Assembly (NCBI RefSeq): GCF_009733595.1
Contig: NZ_WOFH01000007.1
Location: 1-64,000, forward strand
From: Actinomadura litoris
GTDB taxonomy: Bacteria > Actinomycetota > Actinomycetes > Streptosporangiales > Streptosporangiaceae
Length of the DNA stretch: 64,000 bases
Reading direction: 5' to 3'
The stretch's first letter is position 1, and each line of letters starts with the position of its first letter. The notes below the pieces were generated by a model that made no database searches, was not told the origin of the DNA, and worked only from the letters and a program-made list of their open reading frames with translations. A program made the position numbers and the translations under genes. Below are positions 9,554 to 17,380 of this stretch, piece after piece.

Positions 9554-10900
9554 ATGCACGACGACCTCGCGCGGCTCCCCGGACTGCTCTCGGGCCACGC
9601 CGCCCGCCTCCTCGCCACGCTGGACGGGCGCCCCGCCGCCGTCCCGCCCGGGCCGCGCACGCCGCCGCGGCCGCTGCCCCCGGCCGCCGGCCTGGAGGGA
9701 GCGCTCGCCGAGTTCGCCTCCCGCTGGGAGCCCGGCTTCGCGGGCAGCGCGGGCCCGCGCTACTTCGGGTTCGTCACCGGCGGCGCCACCCCCGCCTCGG
9801 TCGCCGGGGACTGGCTGACCTCCGTCCTGGACCAGAACCCGGCCACCCGGTTCGACTCCAGCGCGCCCGACCTGGAGGAGGAGGCGATCGGCTGGCTCGC
9901 CGAACTGCTCGGCCTCCCGTCCCACACCGGCGCGTTCGTGTCGGGCGCGACGATGTCGAACACCACGGGTCTCGCGATCGCCCGCGAGTGGCTGGGCGAG
10001 CGGGCGGGCGTCCAGGTCGCCGACGAGGGCGTCGCGGCGCTCGGCGAGATCACGGTCCTGTCCGCCGAGCCGCACTCCAGCGTCCGCAAGGCGCTGTCGA
10101 TGCTGGGCATCGGCCGCCGGAACCTGCGGATCGTCCCCGCCCTGCCCGGACGCGAGGCCGCCGACGTCGCCGCCCTGGAGGAGGCCCTCGCCGCCCTGGG
10201 CGGCCGTCCCGCCATCGTCGTCGCGAGCGCCGGCACCGTGAACACCGTCGACTTCGACGACCTGCGCGCCATCGCCGCCCTGCGCGAGCGCCACCCCTTC
10301 TGGCTCCACGTGGACGCCGCGTTCGGCGCGTTCGCGGCCCTCTCCCCCGCCCACGCGGACCTCGTCGCCGGCCTGGACGAGGCCGACTCCGTCTGCGTGG
10401 ACCTCCACAAGTGGCTGAACGTCCCCTACGACTCCGCCGTCCAGTTCTCCCGCCGCCGCGACCTCCAGCACCGCGTCTTCCACAACAACGCCGCCTACCT
10501 CGGAGGGCCCTCCGAGGACCCCCTGCACCTGACACCGGAGAACTCCCGCCGCCTGCGCGGCCTCGCCGCCTGGTGCACGCTCCGCGCCTACGGCCGCGAG
10601 GGCCACCGCGCGATCGTCGAACGGTCGATCGCGCAGGCCCACCGGCTCGGCGAGCTGCTGACCGCGGCCCCCGGCTGGCGCCTGCTGGCCCCCGTCCGGC
10701 TCAACGTCGTCTGCTTCACCCACGACACGCGCGCCCCGGACGACATCATCCGCGACGCCCTGCCCGAGGCTTTCTTCACCCCCACCACCCTCTGGGGCGC
10801 CCCCGGCCTCCGCGCCGCCTTCAGCAACTGGCGCACCACGCCCGACGACGTGGAACGCGCGTTCCGCGCCCTCTCCGGCTACCCCGCCGAAGCCCGGTAG
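9554..10900 (+). CDS. PLP-dependent group II decarboxylase
   Basis: Fold-type I pyridoxal phosphate enzyme of 448 residues, of the group II amino acid decarboxylase family (tyrosine/DOPA/glutamate decarboxylase-like). The PLP lysine lies in VDLHKWLN (K286), preceded by the HVDAAFGAFA aspartate motif and by the FVSGATMSN phosphate-binding region. An alternative GTG start is three codons upstream at 9545. No clear ribosome binding site is seen, so leaderless translation is possible. The stop overlaps the convergent lipoprotein gene by 22 bases. The amine product is unknown. Confidence 0.87.
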   Translation: MHDDLARLPGLLSGHAARLLATLDGRPAAVPPGPRTPPRPLPPAAGLEGALAEFASRWEPGFAGSAGPRYFGFVTGGATPASVAGDWLTSVLDQNPATRFDSSAPDLEEEAIGWLAELLGLPSHTGAFVSGATMSNTTGLAIAREWLGERAGVQVADEGVAALGEITVLSAEPHSSVRKALSMLGIGRRNLRIVPALPGREAADVAALEEALAALGGRPAIVVASAGTVNTVDFDDLRAIAALRERHPFWLHVDAAFGAFAALSPAHADLVAGLDEADSVCVDLHKWLNVPYDSAVQFSRRRDLQHRVFHNNAAYLGGPSEDPLHLTPENSRRLRGLAAWCTLRAYGREGHRAIVERSIAQAHRLGELLTAAPGWRLLAPVRLNVVCFTHDTRAPDDIIRDALPEAFFTPTTLWGAPGLRAAFSNWRTTPDDVERAFRALSGYPAEAR

Positions 10901-11787
10901 ACCTGCCGCGTCAACGCCGTCACCCGCGCCGACGCCGCCCGGAACGAGGAGCCCGCCGGCTGGAGCGTCAGCACGACCACGATCTTGTCGCCCACGATCC
11001 CCGTCGTGTGCAGGACGGGCCGTCCGAGCCCAAGATCGGGCACGGCCACCGACTGCACGCTCCCCCCGCGGCACGGCGCGGCAGGCAGCGTCCCGAAGCC
11101 CGACCACCCCTGCTTGACGGCCCACGGCCGCTCCAGCGCGCTCGGGATCCCGAACGTCTGGTCGAACCCGTCCGTCCCGCACGGGGTGGACTTCCGCAAC
11201 TGCGCGACCACGAAGTCCCGGTGCGGCTTCGGGGCCTTCTCCAGCAGGTACCGGTAGGTCCGCAGCACGTCCTCGGCGCTGAGCGCCGTGTAGCCCCAGA
11301 ACCCGGGCTTGTCCCGGGGCGGCGGCGCCGTCTCGGTGAGCCCCGCCCTCGGGACCATCCGCCGGATGACCTCCGCCTGCCCGCCCCGCCGCCAGAACTC
11401 GGTGGCCGCCTTGTCGTCGCTGGACCGCAGCATCGACCCCAGCAGGTCCCGGTCCGCGGCCGAGACCCGGTGCTCGCGCATGTAGTCCAGCGCCAGCAGG
11501 ATCTTCACCACCGAGGCCGACCGGTACGTCCTCCTGGTCTCCCGCCGCAGGACCACCCGTCCGAGCTTGCGGTCGAAGACGACGTACGACGCCCGGACCC
11601 CCGCCGGAACCTTCACCGCGGGCGGCCGCGCCCGGGGGCTCGCGGTCCCGGCGCTCGGACTCTCACCGGTCACCCGAGGACTCCCCCCGGCCGTCGCGCC
11701 GCCGCCACCGGACGGCCCGTCCGCCTGACACCCGCACGCCAGCACGACCAACCCGGCCACCCCGGCCCGCGCCACCAAAGAACCCAC
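10879..11787 (-). CDS. Class A beta-lactamase-like serine hydrolase, lipoprotein
   Basis: 302 residues with a lipobox VLAC (Cys18) after a short hydrophobic signal, then a Gly/Ser/Thr-rich linker to about residue 65. The serine-hydrolase core contains SASVVKILLALD, the S-x-x-K nucleophile motif of penicillin-binding proteins and class A beta-lactamases, and SDDKAATEFW in the place of the SDN loop. A clear KTG triad is not obvious. It is therefore a cell-surface serine hydrolase of unknown substrate rather than a proven beta-lactamase. Convergent overlap with the decarboxylase gene. Confidence 0.8.
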   Translation of the reverse strand: MGSLVARAGVAGLVVLACGCQADGPSGGGGATAGGSPRVTGESPSAGTASPRARPPAVKVPAGVRASYVVFDRKLGRVVLRRETRRTYRSASVVKILLALDYMREHRVSAADRDLLGSMLRSSDDKAATEFWRRGGQAEVIRRMVPRAGLTETAPPPRDKPGFWGYTALSAEDVLRTYRYLLEKAPKPHRDFVVAQLRKSTPCGTDGFDQTFGIPSALERPWAVKQGWSGFGTLPAAPCRGGSVQSVAVPDLGLGRPVLHTTGIVGDKIVVVLTLQPAGSSFRAASARVTALTRQVYRASAG

Positions 11788-11867
11788 CAGGCATGCCTAC
11801 CAGAACCAGGGGCCCCGCAGCGCCCAACGGACGGCGAGGGCCCGCATCGCCCAGGCGAAGCGACCGG

Positions 11868-12419
11868 CTACCCGGCCCCGGTGAGCTGGAAGGCTCCGGA
11901 GGCGATGGCTTCGCGGACGCGCCGCTCGGTCTCGGTGATGTCGTCGGCGGACGTGTCGAGCACGTGGGACTCCAGCTCGCCGAGGTCGGCGAACTGGTCC
12001 CACATCGTCAGGATCGGATGGCGGTCCACCAGCGCGCCGGGCGCGGTGCGGGCCTGGGCGCGGGCGAGCGCGACATCGCGCCGCGGGCGCAGCACCACGT
12101 AGTGGACCGGGACCGGCGGAGACCGGCGTGCCCGCTCGTGGAAATGGTCGAGCATCCACGGCCCGACGACGCCGTCGACGATCGTGGCGAAGTCCCCGCC
12201 CGCGTAGCGGAACGCCGCTCCGGCGATGACGTCCATGACCGTCTCGTTCTGCGTGCGCGATTCCGGTTCGTAGGGCGCGATCCCCCCGGACACGATGTAG
12301 TGCCAGAAGTCGTCGGTGTGCAGATGGACGGCCTTCGGGCGGCTGCGGGCGACCCGCGCCGCGAGGGTCGACTTCCCCGCGCCTGGCGGTCCGGTCACAA
12401 TGATGACGCTGTCGGGCAT
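11868..12419 (-). CDS. P-loop kinase-like ATPase
   Basis: 183 residues from the ATG at 12419. Walker A GPPGAGKS is at residues 10-17, followed by HTDDFWHYI, a DxD-type substrate-binding motif seen in shikimate/gluconate/adenylylsulfate kinase-like proteins. A mid region VVLRPRRDVALARAQAR resembles the lid arginines of small-molecule kinases. Last gene of the minus-strand operon that starts with the SigJ-type sigma factor, 55 bases after the methyltransferase. The phosphorylated substrate is unknown. Confidence 0.8.
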   Translation of the reverse strand: MPDSVIIVTGPPGAGKSTLAARVARSRPKAVHLHTDDFWHYIVSGGIAPYEPESRTQNETVMDVIAGAAFRYAGGDFATIVDGVVGPWMLDHFHERARRSPPVPVHYVVLRPRRDVALARAQARTAPGALVDRHPILTMWDQFADLGELESHVLDTSADDITETERRVREAIASGAFQLTGAG

Positions 12420-12474
12420 GCGTGCGCCTTTCGGGTCGGGTGTGCGGGGGCCGGGGTGGTGCGGCGGTGCCGTC

Positions 12475-13371
12475 TCAGGGAGGCGTCGCCCCCTCTCCGG
12501 CGGCGCGGGCGACGGCGAGGAGGTGCCGGCTCGCGCCGAGCAGCGCGGGTTCCCGCTCGGTGCTCCGCAGCCCCCAGAGCAGGAGTTCCCGCTTGTCGGG
12601 GTCGTCGATCCACGACTCGATCCCTTCGATGAGCCACATGGCGCCCTCCACCGGATACACATGCTGAAGGTGGAGGCCGCAGGCGTGGACCTCCTCGGCC
12701 AGGTCGTCGGGGTGGTGCAGGTAGGCGGTGGTGAACGGGGCCCGGTCGCCGGGCAGGTGCCGGCCGTCCGCGAGCGTCGTCTCGATCACCTCGCGGACCC
12801 CGGGACGCGCCAGGAAGCCCCGCCTGAGCCCGTCGTGCAGGGACGCGAACCGGTTGATCGCGGTCGCGGCGACGATGCCGCCGGGCCGCACGACGCGGAC
12901 CGCTTCCCGCCACGCGGCCAGCCGGTCGGCGCGTTCGACGAGGTGGTAGAGCGGGCCGAACAGCAGGACCGCGTCGTAGGAGGCGTCCGGCTCGTCCAAC
13001 GCCCGCGCCTCGCCGAGCGCGGCGGTGACCCCGGCGTGCCCCCCGGCCCGCCGCACGTGCCTCGGCACCGGATCGACGACATGGACGGTGTGCCCGTCGG
13101 CCGCCAGCCACCGCGCGTGCGCGCCGGGCCCGCCGCCCACATCGAGGACGCGCAGCGGCGCCCCCGGAAGCACCCGGCGCAGGATGTCCTGGACGCGCAG
13201 CAGCTCCAGGCGCTCGGCCCCCGACGCCAACCGGCCGTCCTCGTCCCCCTCTTCGTAGTAGCGAAGAATCCGCTCCTCGATCAACTGCCCCTCCAGGCTG
13301 GACGAACCCGCTCTCCGGGACGGTGGCCGGCCCCGCCCGCGCAGGCGGGTCCGGCCATCGTCCAGTTCCAT
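12475..13371 (-). CDS. Class I SAM-dependent methyltransferase
   Basis: 298 residues from the ATG at 13371. A start nearer LEGQLIEERILRYYEEGDED, where family members usually begin, is possible because the first 30 residues are basic and uninformative. The SAM-binding motif I is VLDVGGGPGAHARWLA, and motif II region DAVLLFGPLYHL follows. Co-oriented with the MFS gene 49 bases upstream. Substrate unknown. Confidence 0.85.
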   Translation of the reverse strand: MELDDGRTRLRGRGRPPSRRAGSSSLEGQLIEERILRYYEEGDEDGRLASGAERLELLRVQDILRRVLPGAPLRVLDVGGGPGAHARWLAADGHTVHVVDPVPRHVRRAGGHAGVTAALGEARALDEPDASYDAVLLFGPLYHLVERADRLAAWREAVRVVRPGGIVAATAINRFASLHDGLRRGFLARPGVREVIETTLADGRHLPGDRAPFTTAYLHHPDDLAEEVHACGLHLQHVYPVEGAMWLIEGIESWIDDPDKRELLLWGLRSTEREPALLGASRHLLAVARAAGEGATPP

Positions 13372-13420
13372 GATCGCCGCCGTTGCGAGTGCGGAAGCCT
13401 TGGCGAGGCGGGGAACGGGT

Positions 13421-14917
13421 TCAGGCGCGCTCGGCCCCCTCTGCGGCGGCGGGGCTTGGAGCATCGTGCCCCTCCTGGTGCTCGCCCCTGGTGTTGGTGG
13501 CGCGCAGGGCGATCACGGCCGCCGCGACGATGAAGGCGGCCGCGCCGAGCAGGGCGCGCTGGAAGCCCTCGGTGAGGGCGACGGCCGGCGCGGCGCCGGC
13601 GGCGAGCAGGTCGTCGGTGCGGGAGGTGGCCATCGCCGAGAAGACCGCCAGGCCGAGCGCCCCGCCGACCTGGCTGGAGGCGTTGATCAGCGCGGCGGCC
13701 AGGCCCGCCCGGTCCGCGGGCACCCCCGCGTTGGCCGCCGTGGTGACCGCGACGAACACCAGCGCGAGGCCCACGCCGACGACGACCAGGCCCGGCAGCA
13801 GGTCCCGGACGTAGCCCCCCTCCACCGGGCACCGCGCGAGCAGCCCCATGCCGGCCGCGCCGATCAGCAGCCCGGCGATGATGAGCGGGCGCGTGCCGAC
13901 CCTCGGGATCAGCCCCGCGGTGAGGCCCGATCCGGCGCCGACGGCGACGGTGAGCGGCAGGTAGGCCAGGCCCGTCCTGACCGGCGAGTAGTGGAGGACC
14001 AGCTGCATGTAGAGGCTGAGGAAGAAGAACATCGCGATGAATCCGGCCATCGCCACGAACTGGGCGACGTCGGCGCCCGGCAGGCCCCTGATCTTGAAGA
14101 TCGACAGTGGCAGCAGCGGGTTCCGGCTCCGCGCCTCGTTGGCCGTGAACAGCGCGAGGAGCACCAGGGCCCCGGCGATCGACGTCCACGTCCGGGCGGT
14201 GTCCCAGCCCTTCTCGGGCGCCTCGACCAGCGCGTACACCAGCAGCAGCATGCCGCCGGTGACCAGGACCGCGCCCGGCAGGTCGAAGGTGCGCGGGGCC
14301 GCCTTCCGCCGGTCGTCGGCGAGCAGCCACAGCGCGCCGGCGACGATGACCGCGACGGCGGGCGGGTTCACCCACATCACCCAGCGCCAGCCGGGGCCGT
14401 CGGTGAGGGCGCCGCCGGCCAGCACGCCGATCGCCGAGGCGGCCCCGGCCACGCCTCCCCAGACGCCGAGGGCGGCGGAGCGGTCCCGGCCGACGAAGGC
14501 GGTGGTCAGCACCGACAGGGCGGCGGGCGACATCAGCGCCGCGCCGAGCCCCTGGGCGAGCCGGGCGGCGACCATCGTCTGCTCGTTCTGGGCGAGGCCG
14601 CCGAGGACCGAGGCGACCCCGAACAGCGCGGTGCCCGCCACCAGGACGCGGCGCCGGCCGAGCAGGTCGGCGAACCGTCCGCCGAGCAGCATGAACCCGC
14701 CGTAGGTGAGCAGGTAGCCGGACGGCACCCACTGGAGGGACTGCTGGGAGAAGTCGAGGTCGTCCTTCATCGCGGGCAGGGCGACGTTCACGATGGAGGC
14801 GTCGATGAGGTCGACGAAGGCGACCAGGCAGAGCAGGGCCAGGACGATCCTGCCCCGCCCGGTGCCGAGGAATCCGAGCCGGCCGGGGCCGACCGGGCCG
14901 TCCGCGAGCTGGGTCAT
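13421..14917 (-). CDS. MFS drug exporter, DHA2/EmrB-QacA family
   Basis: 498 residues with about 14 hydrophobic helices, normal for the 14-TM proton-driven multidrug family. Motif A is present as GGRFADLLGRRRVLV and antiporter motif C as GPGWRWVMWVN context after the fifth helix. A GGAAG ribosome binding site precedes the ATG. It sits 43 bases after the FAD oxidoreductase gene, so oxidase and exporter are probably made together, as in small antibiotic-modification or detoxification clusters. Confidence 0.92.
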   Translation of the reverse strand: MTQLADGPVGPGRLGFLGTGRGRIVLALLCLVAFVDLIDASIVNVALPAMKDDLDFSQQSLQWVPSGYLLTYGGFMLLGGRFADLLGRRRVLVAGTALFGVASVLGGLAQNEQTMVAARLAQGLGAALMSPAALSVLTTAFVGRDRSAALGVWGGVAGAASAIGVLAGGALTDGPGWRWVMWVNPPAVAVIVAGALWLLADDRRKAAPRTFDLPGAVLVTGGMLLLVYALVEAPEKGWDTARTWTSIAGALVLLALFTANEARSRNPLLPLSIFKIRGLPGADVAQFVAMAGFIAMFFFLSLYMQLVLHYSPVRTGLAYLPLTVAVGAGSGLTAGLIPRVGTRPLIIAGLLIGAAGMGLLARCPVEGGYVRDLLPGLVVVGVGLALVFVAVTTAANAGVPADRAGLAAALINASSQVGGALGLAVFSAMATSRTDDLLAAGAAPAVALTEGFQRALLGAAAFIVAAAVIALRATNTRGEHQEGHDAPSPAAAEGAERA

Positions 14918-14960
14918 GTGGGTCTTCCTTGTCGGTTCCGCATGTGAGGGGAGGCCGGGC

Positions 14961-16277
14961 TCAGCCGAGCACCGGGTGGTTGGAGCGCACGACCCGGTCC
15001 GGGTCGCGTTCGTGCTTGATCGCCCGCAGCCGGTCCAGGGCGCGCGGCGCGAACGCCGCCGCGGCCGCCTCCTCGGGCGCGAGCAGCGTGAACGGCTTCG
15101 GCCCGCCGCTCAGCGACAGCGCGTCGGCGAGCGCCCGGCGCCGGGCGAGGCCGGGCTCGGGCGGGCCGAACGGGACGGCCATCATGGAGATCAGGAACGG
15201 GTCCCCGATCGGCCCGGCGGCGCCCGTCGAGGCGGTCAGCGCCCCGTCCAGGTGGCGGATCTGGACGGCGACGAGCGGCGGCAGGTCCCGCGCGGCCCCC
15301 GCCAGCGCGTACAGCGTCGTGTCGTCCAGGTCGGTCAGCATCTCGGTGCGGGCGCGCAGGGGCGAGGGATCGACGGGGTCCCCGGTGATGTCGCCGAGGT
15401 CCGCGGGCCGCCGCCCCCGGCGGGTGTCGAGCACGGGCGCGCCCGCGGCCGCCAGCGGCTTCAGCAGCCGCTCGGCCTCGTGGGCGGCACCGAGGAAGGC
15501 GGAGTCCACGATGACCATCGGCTCCCCGTCCGGGACGGGCGGCCGGAACAGGCGCAGCCACACGGTCAGCTCGGGCGGGGCGTTCCAGGTCACCTCGCGG
15601 AAGGCGGCCAGCACCGCGGCGGCCTTCGCGCCGGGCCACATCATCTGGCCGCCGTGGACGAGCCCCGCCTCCTGGAGGCCGAACTCCATCGCGGTGACGA
15701 TCGCGAAGTCGCCGCCGCCTCCGCGCAGCGCCCAGAACAGCTCCGGGTCGCTCTCGGCCTCCACCCGCGCGGTCTCACCGTCGGCGGTGACCACGTCGAA
15801 CGCGGTGACATGGTCGGACGCGCGGCCCCACCGGCGCGAGAACCACGACAGGCCGCCGCCGAGGGTGTAGCCGACGACGCTGGTGTGGGGGGCGCTGCCG
15901 AGCAGGCCGGTCAGCCCGTGCGGGGACGCGACCTCCTGGACGCGCGACCAGGGCACCCCGGCGCCGACGCGGATGGCGGCCCTGCCGGGTTCGAAGGACA
16001 CCTCGTCCAGCGCGCCGGTGCGCAGGAGGATCGTGCCGCCGGCGAGCGGTGCCGCGCCGTGCCCGCTCGGCTGGGCGCTCACACCGAGCCCGCGCTCGCG
16101 CGCGAACCGCACGGCCGCGACCACGTCGTCCGCGTGGGCGGCCTCCACGACCGCGTCCACCCGCTGGTCGACGGACAGGTTCCACGGCGTGCGGGCCGCC
16201 TCGTAGCCGGCGTCGCCGGGCAGCAGCACCGGTCCGGCGACACGGTCGCGCAGGTCGTCCAGGATGCCGTCTCGCAT
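14961..16277 (-). CDS. FAD-binding oxidoreductase with BBE domain (berberine-bridge/VAO type)
   Basis: 438 residues. The N-terminal PCMH/FAD_binding_4 domain contains GLGVSAQPSGHGAAPL, where the His is the usual site of covalent flavin attachment, and TLGGGLSWFSRRWG. The C-terminal BBE segment is around residues 390-430. These enzymes oxidise sugars, alkaloids or polyketides with O2. The ATG is three bases beyond the stop of the sigma gene; a GTG two codons earlier would give a 4-base GTGA overlap, so translation is coupled either way. Confidence 0.9.
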   Translation of the reverse strand: MRDGILDDLRDRVAGPVLLPGDAGYEAARTPWNLSVDQRVDAVVEAAHADDVVAAVRFARERGLGVSAQPSGHGAAPLAGGTILLRTGALDEVSFEPGRAAIRVGAGVPWSRVQEVASPHGLTGLLGSAPHTSVVGYTLGGGLSWFSRRWGRASDHVTAFDVVTADGETARVEAESDPELFWALRGGGGDFAIVTAMEFGLQEAGLVHGGQMMWPGAKAAAVLAAFREVTWNAPPELTVWLRLFRPPVPDGEPMVIVDSAFLGAAHEAERLLKPLAAAGAPVLDTRRGRRPADLGDITGDPVDPSPLRARTEMLTDLDDTTLYALAGAARDLPPLVAVQIRHLDGALTASTGAAGPIGDPFLISMMAVPFGPPEPGLARRRALADALSLSGGPKPFTLLAPEEAAAAAFAPRALDRLRAIKHERDPDRVVRSNHPVLG

Positions 16278-16279
16278 GC

Positions 16280-17179
16280 TCACCGCGCTCCTTCGGGAAG
16301 GGTCTCGTCGTCGGGGAAGGTCAAATCCAGGCGGGCCAGGCGCTCCTTGTCGCCGAGGATGTCGATCTCGGTGATCAGGCCGTCCCGGACGGTGAAGGCC
16401 ATCACGGCGGCGCCGTTGGCGAGCCCGGCGACGCCGTTCACGAGGACGGGCCGGGTGTCGTGCGCCAGCCGGCGGAACACCGCCGCCTGCTGCGCCACCG
16501 CCGGCGCTCCGGCGACGACGCGCAGGATCCCGGTGTCGGCGCGCAGCACGACGTCGGGCGCGAGGACGCGCACGAGCCCCGCGATGTCGCCGTCGCGGGT
16601 GGCGGCCAGGAAGGCGTCCACGACCGCGCGCTGGCGCGCCGGGTCCGGATCGGGCACGGCACCGCTGCCGCGCACCCGCCGCCGGGCCCGGCTGGCGGCC
16701 TTGCGCGCGGCCTCGGGGGAGCGCTCCACCATCCGCGCGATCTCGTCGTAGCCCACGCCGAACATGTCGTGCAGGACGAAGGTCAGGCGCTCGGTGGGCG
16801 TGAGCGTGTCGAGCACCACCAGCAGCGCCAGCCCGAGCGAGTCGGCCAGCAGCACCGCCTCCTCCGGGGAGGGCGTGCCGTCCACCGGCGTGACGATCGG
16901 GTCCGGCAGGCACTCGGCGAGCTCGGCCAGGCCGCTCTCGCGGCGGCTCCGGCGCGCCTTCAGCAGGGTGAGGCTGACCCTGGCGACCACGGTGGTCAGC
17001 CAGCCGCCCAGATTGTCGATCTCCGCCCGGTCGGAGCGGTGCAGCCGCAGCCACGCCTCCTGGACGGCGTCCTCGGCCTCGGTCAGCGAACCGAGCACGC
17101 GGTAGGCGACCGACCGCAGATGCGGCCGGAGGCGTTCGAACTCCTCGGCGACGAACGGGTCGCCGGATGTGTCGGTCAT
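16280..17179 (-). CDS. ECF sigma factor, SigJ family (sigma70 plus SnoaL-like domain)
   Basis: 299 residues. Region 2 is at about 14-80 (YRVLGSLTEAEDAVQEAWLRLHR) and region 4 at about 115-170 (LTPTERLTFVLHDMFGVGYDEIARMVERSPEAARKAASRAR). A C-terminal SnoaL/NTF2-like domain (about 185-290) is diagnostic of the SigJ group (ECF41), where it replaces a separate anti-sigma factor. Known ECF41 genes usually neighbour an oxidoreductase or carboxymuconolactone decarboxylase that they control; here a flavin oxidase follows directly. Divergent from the MMPL gene with a 200-bp shared upstream region. Confidence 0.93.
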   Translation of the reverse strand: MTDTSGDPFVAEEFERLRPHLRSVAYRVLGSLTEAEDAVQEAWLRLHRSDRAEIDNLGGWLTTVVARVSLTLLKARRSRRESGLAELAECLPDPIVTPVDGTPSPEEAVLLADSLGLALLVVLDTLTPTERLTFVLHDMFGVGYDEIARMVERSPEAARKAASRARRRVRGSGAVPDPDPARQRAVVDAFLAATRDGDIAGLVRVLAPDVVLRADTGILRVVAGAPAVAQQAAVFRRLAHDTRPVLVNGVAGLANGAAVMAFTVRDGLITEIDILGDKERLARLDLTFPDDETLPEGAR

Positions 17180-17294
17180 GGGGTCGCACCACCTGGGGCA
17201 GTTCGGGAGCGGGGTGCTCCGCGTTCCCCTCCCTGACCTCGGCGGGGCGCTCCCTGTGACCGGACGCCGCTATGACGCCGATCACCATCAGGCT

Positions 17295-17308
17295 GTGACC
17301 CAGGTCAC
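17295..17308. promoter_or_regulatory. 14-bp palindrome GTGACC-CA-GGTCAC between sigJ-type gene and MMPL gene
   Basis: Perfect 6-2-6 inverted repeat in the 200-bp divergent intergenic region, 73 bases upstream of the MMPL start. It is the reverse complement of the palindrome at 7349-7362. Either gene could be controlled from here. Confidence 0.35.
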
Positions 17309-17380
17309 CTCGAACGGCGGTCACACCTCACGGGCGGCACTTGTCAACGCGAAGACCGCACAAACGTTCGAGGAGAGCGC

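Noticed and set aside
9443..11182. 579-codon minus-strand frame opposite the decarboxylase
   Set aside because: Antisense shadow; Gly/Val/Glu-rich repeats from GC-rich codon complement, while the plus strand encodes a clear PLP enzyme.
10879..11787. Assigning the lipoprotein as a beta-lactamase
   Set aside because: The S-x-x-K motif is clear, but SDN and KTG equivalents are not convincing, so a broader serine hydrolase call is used.
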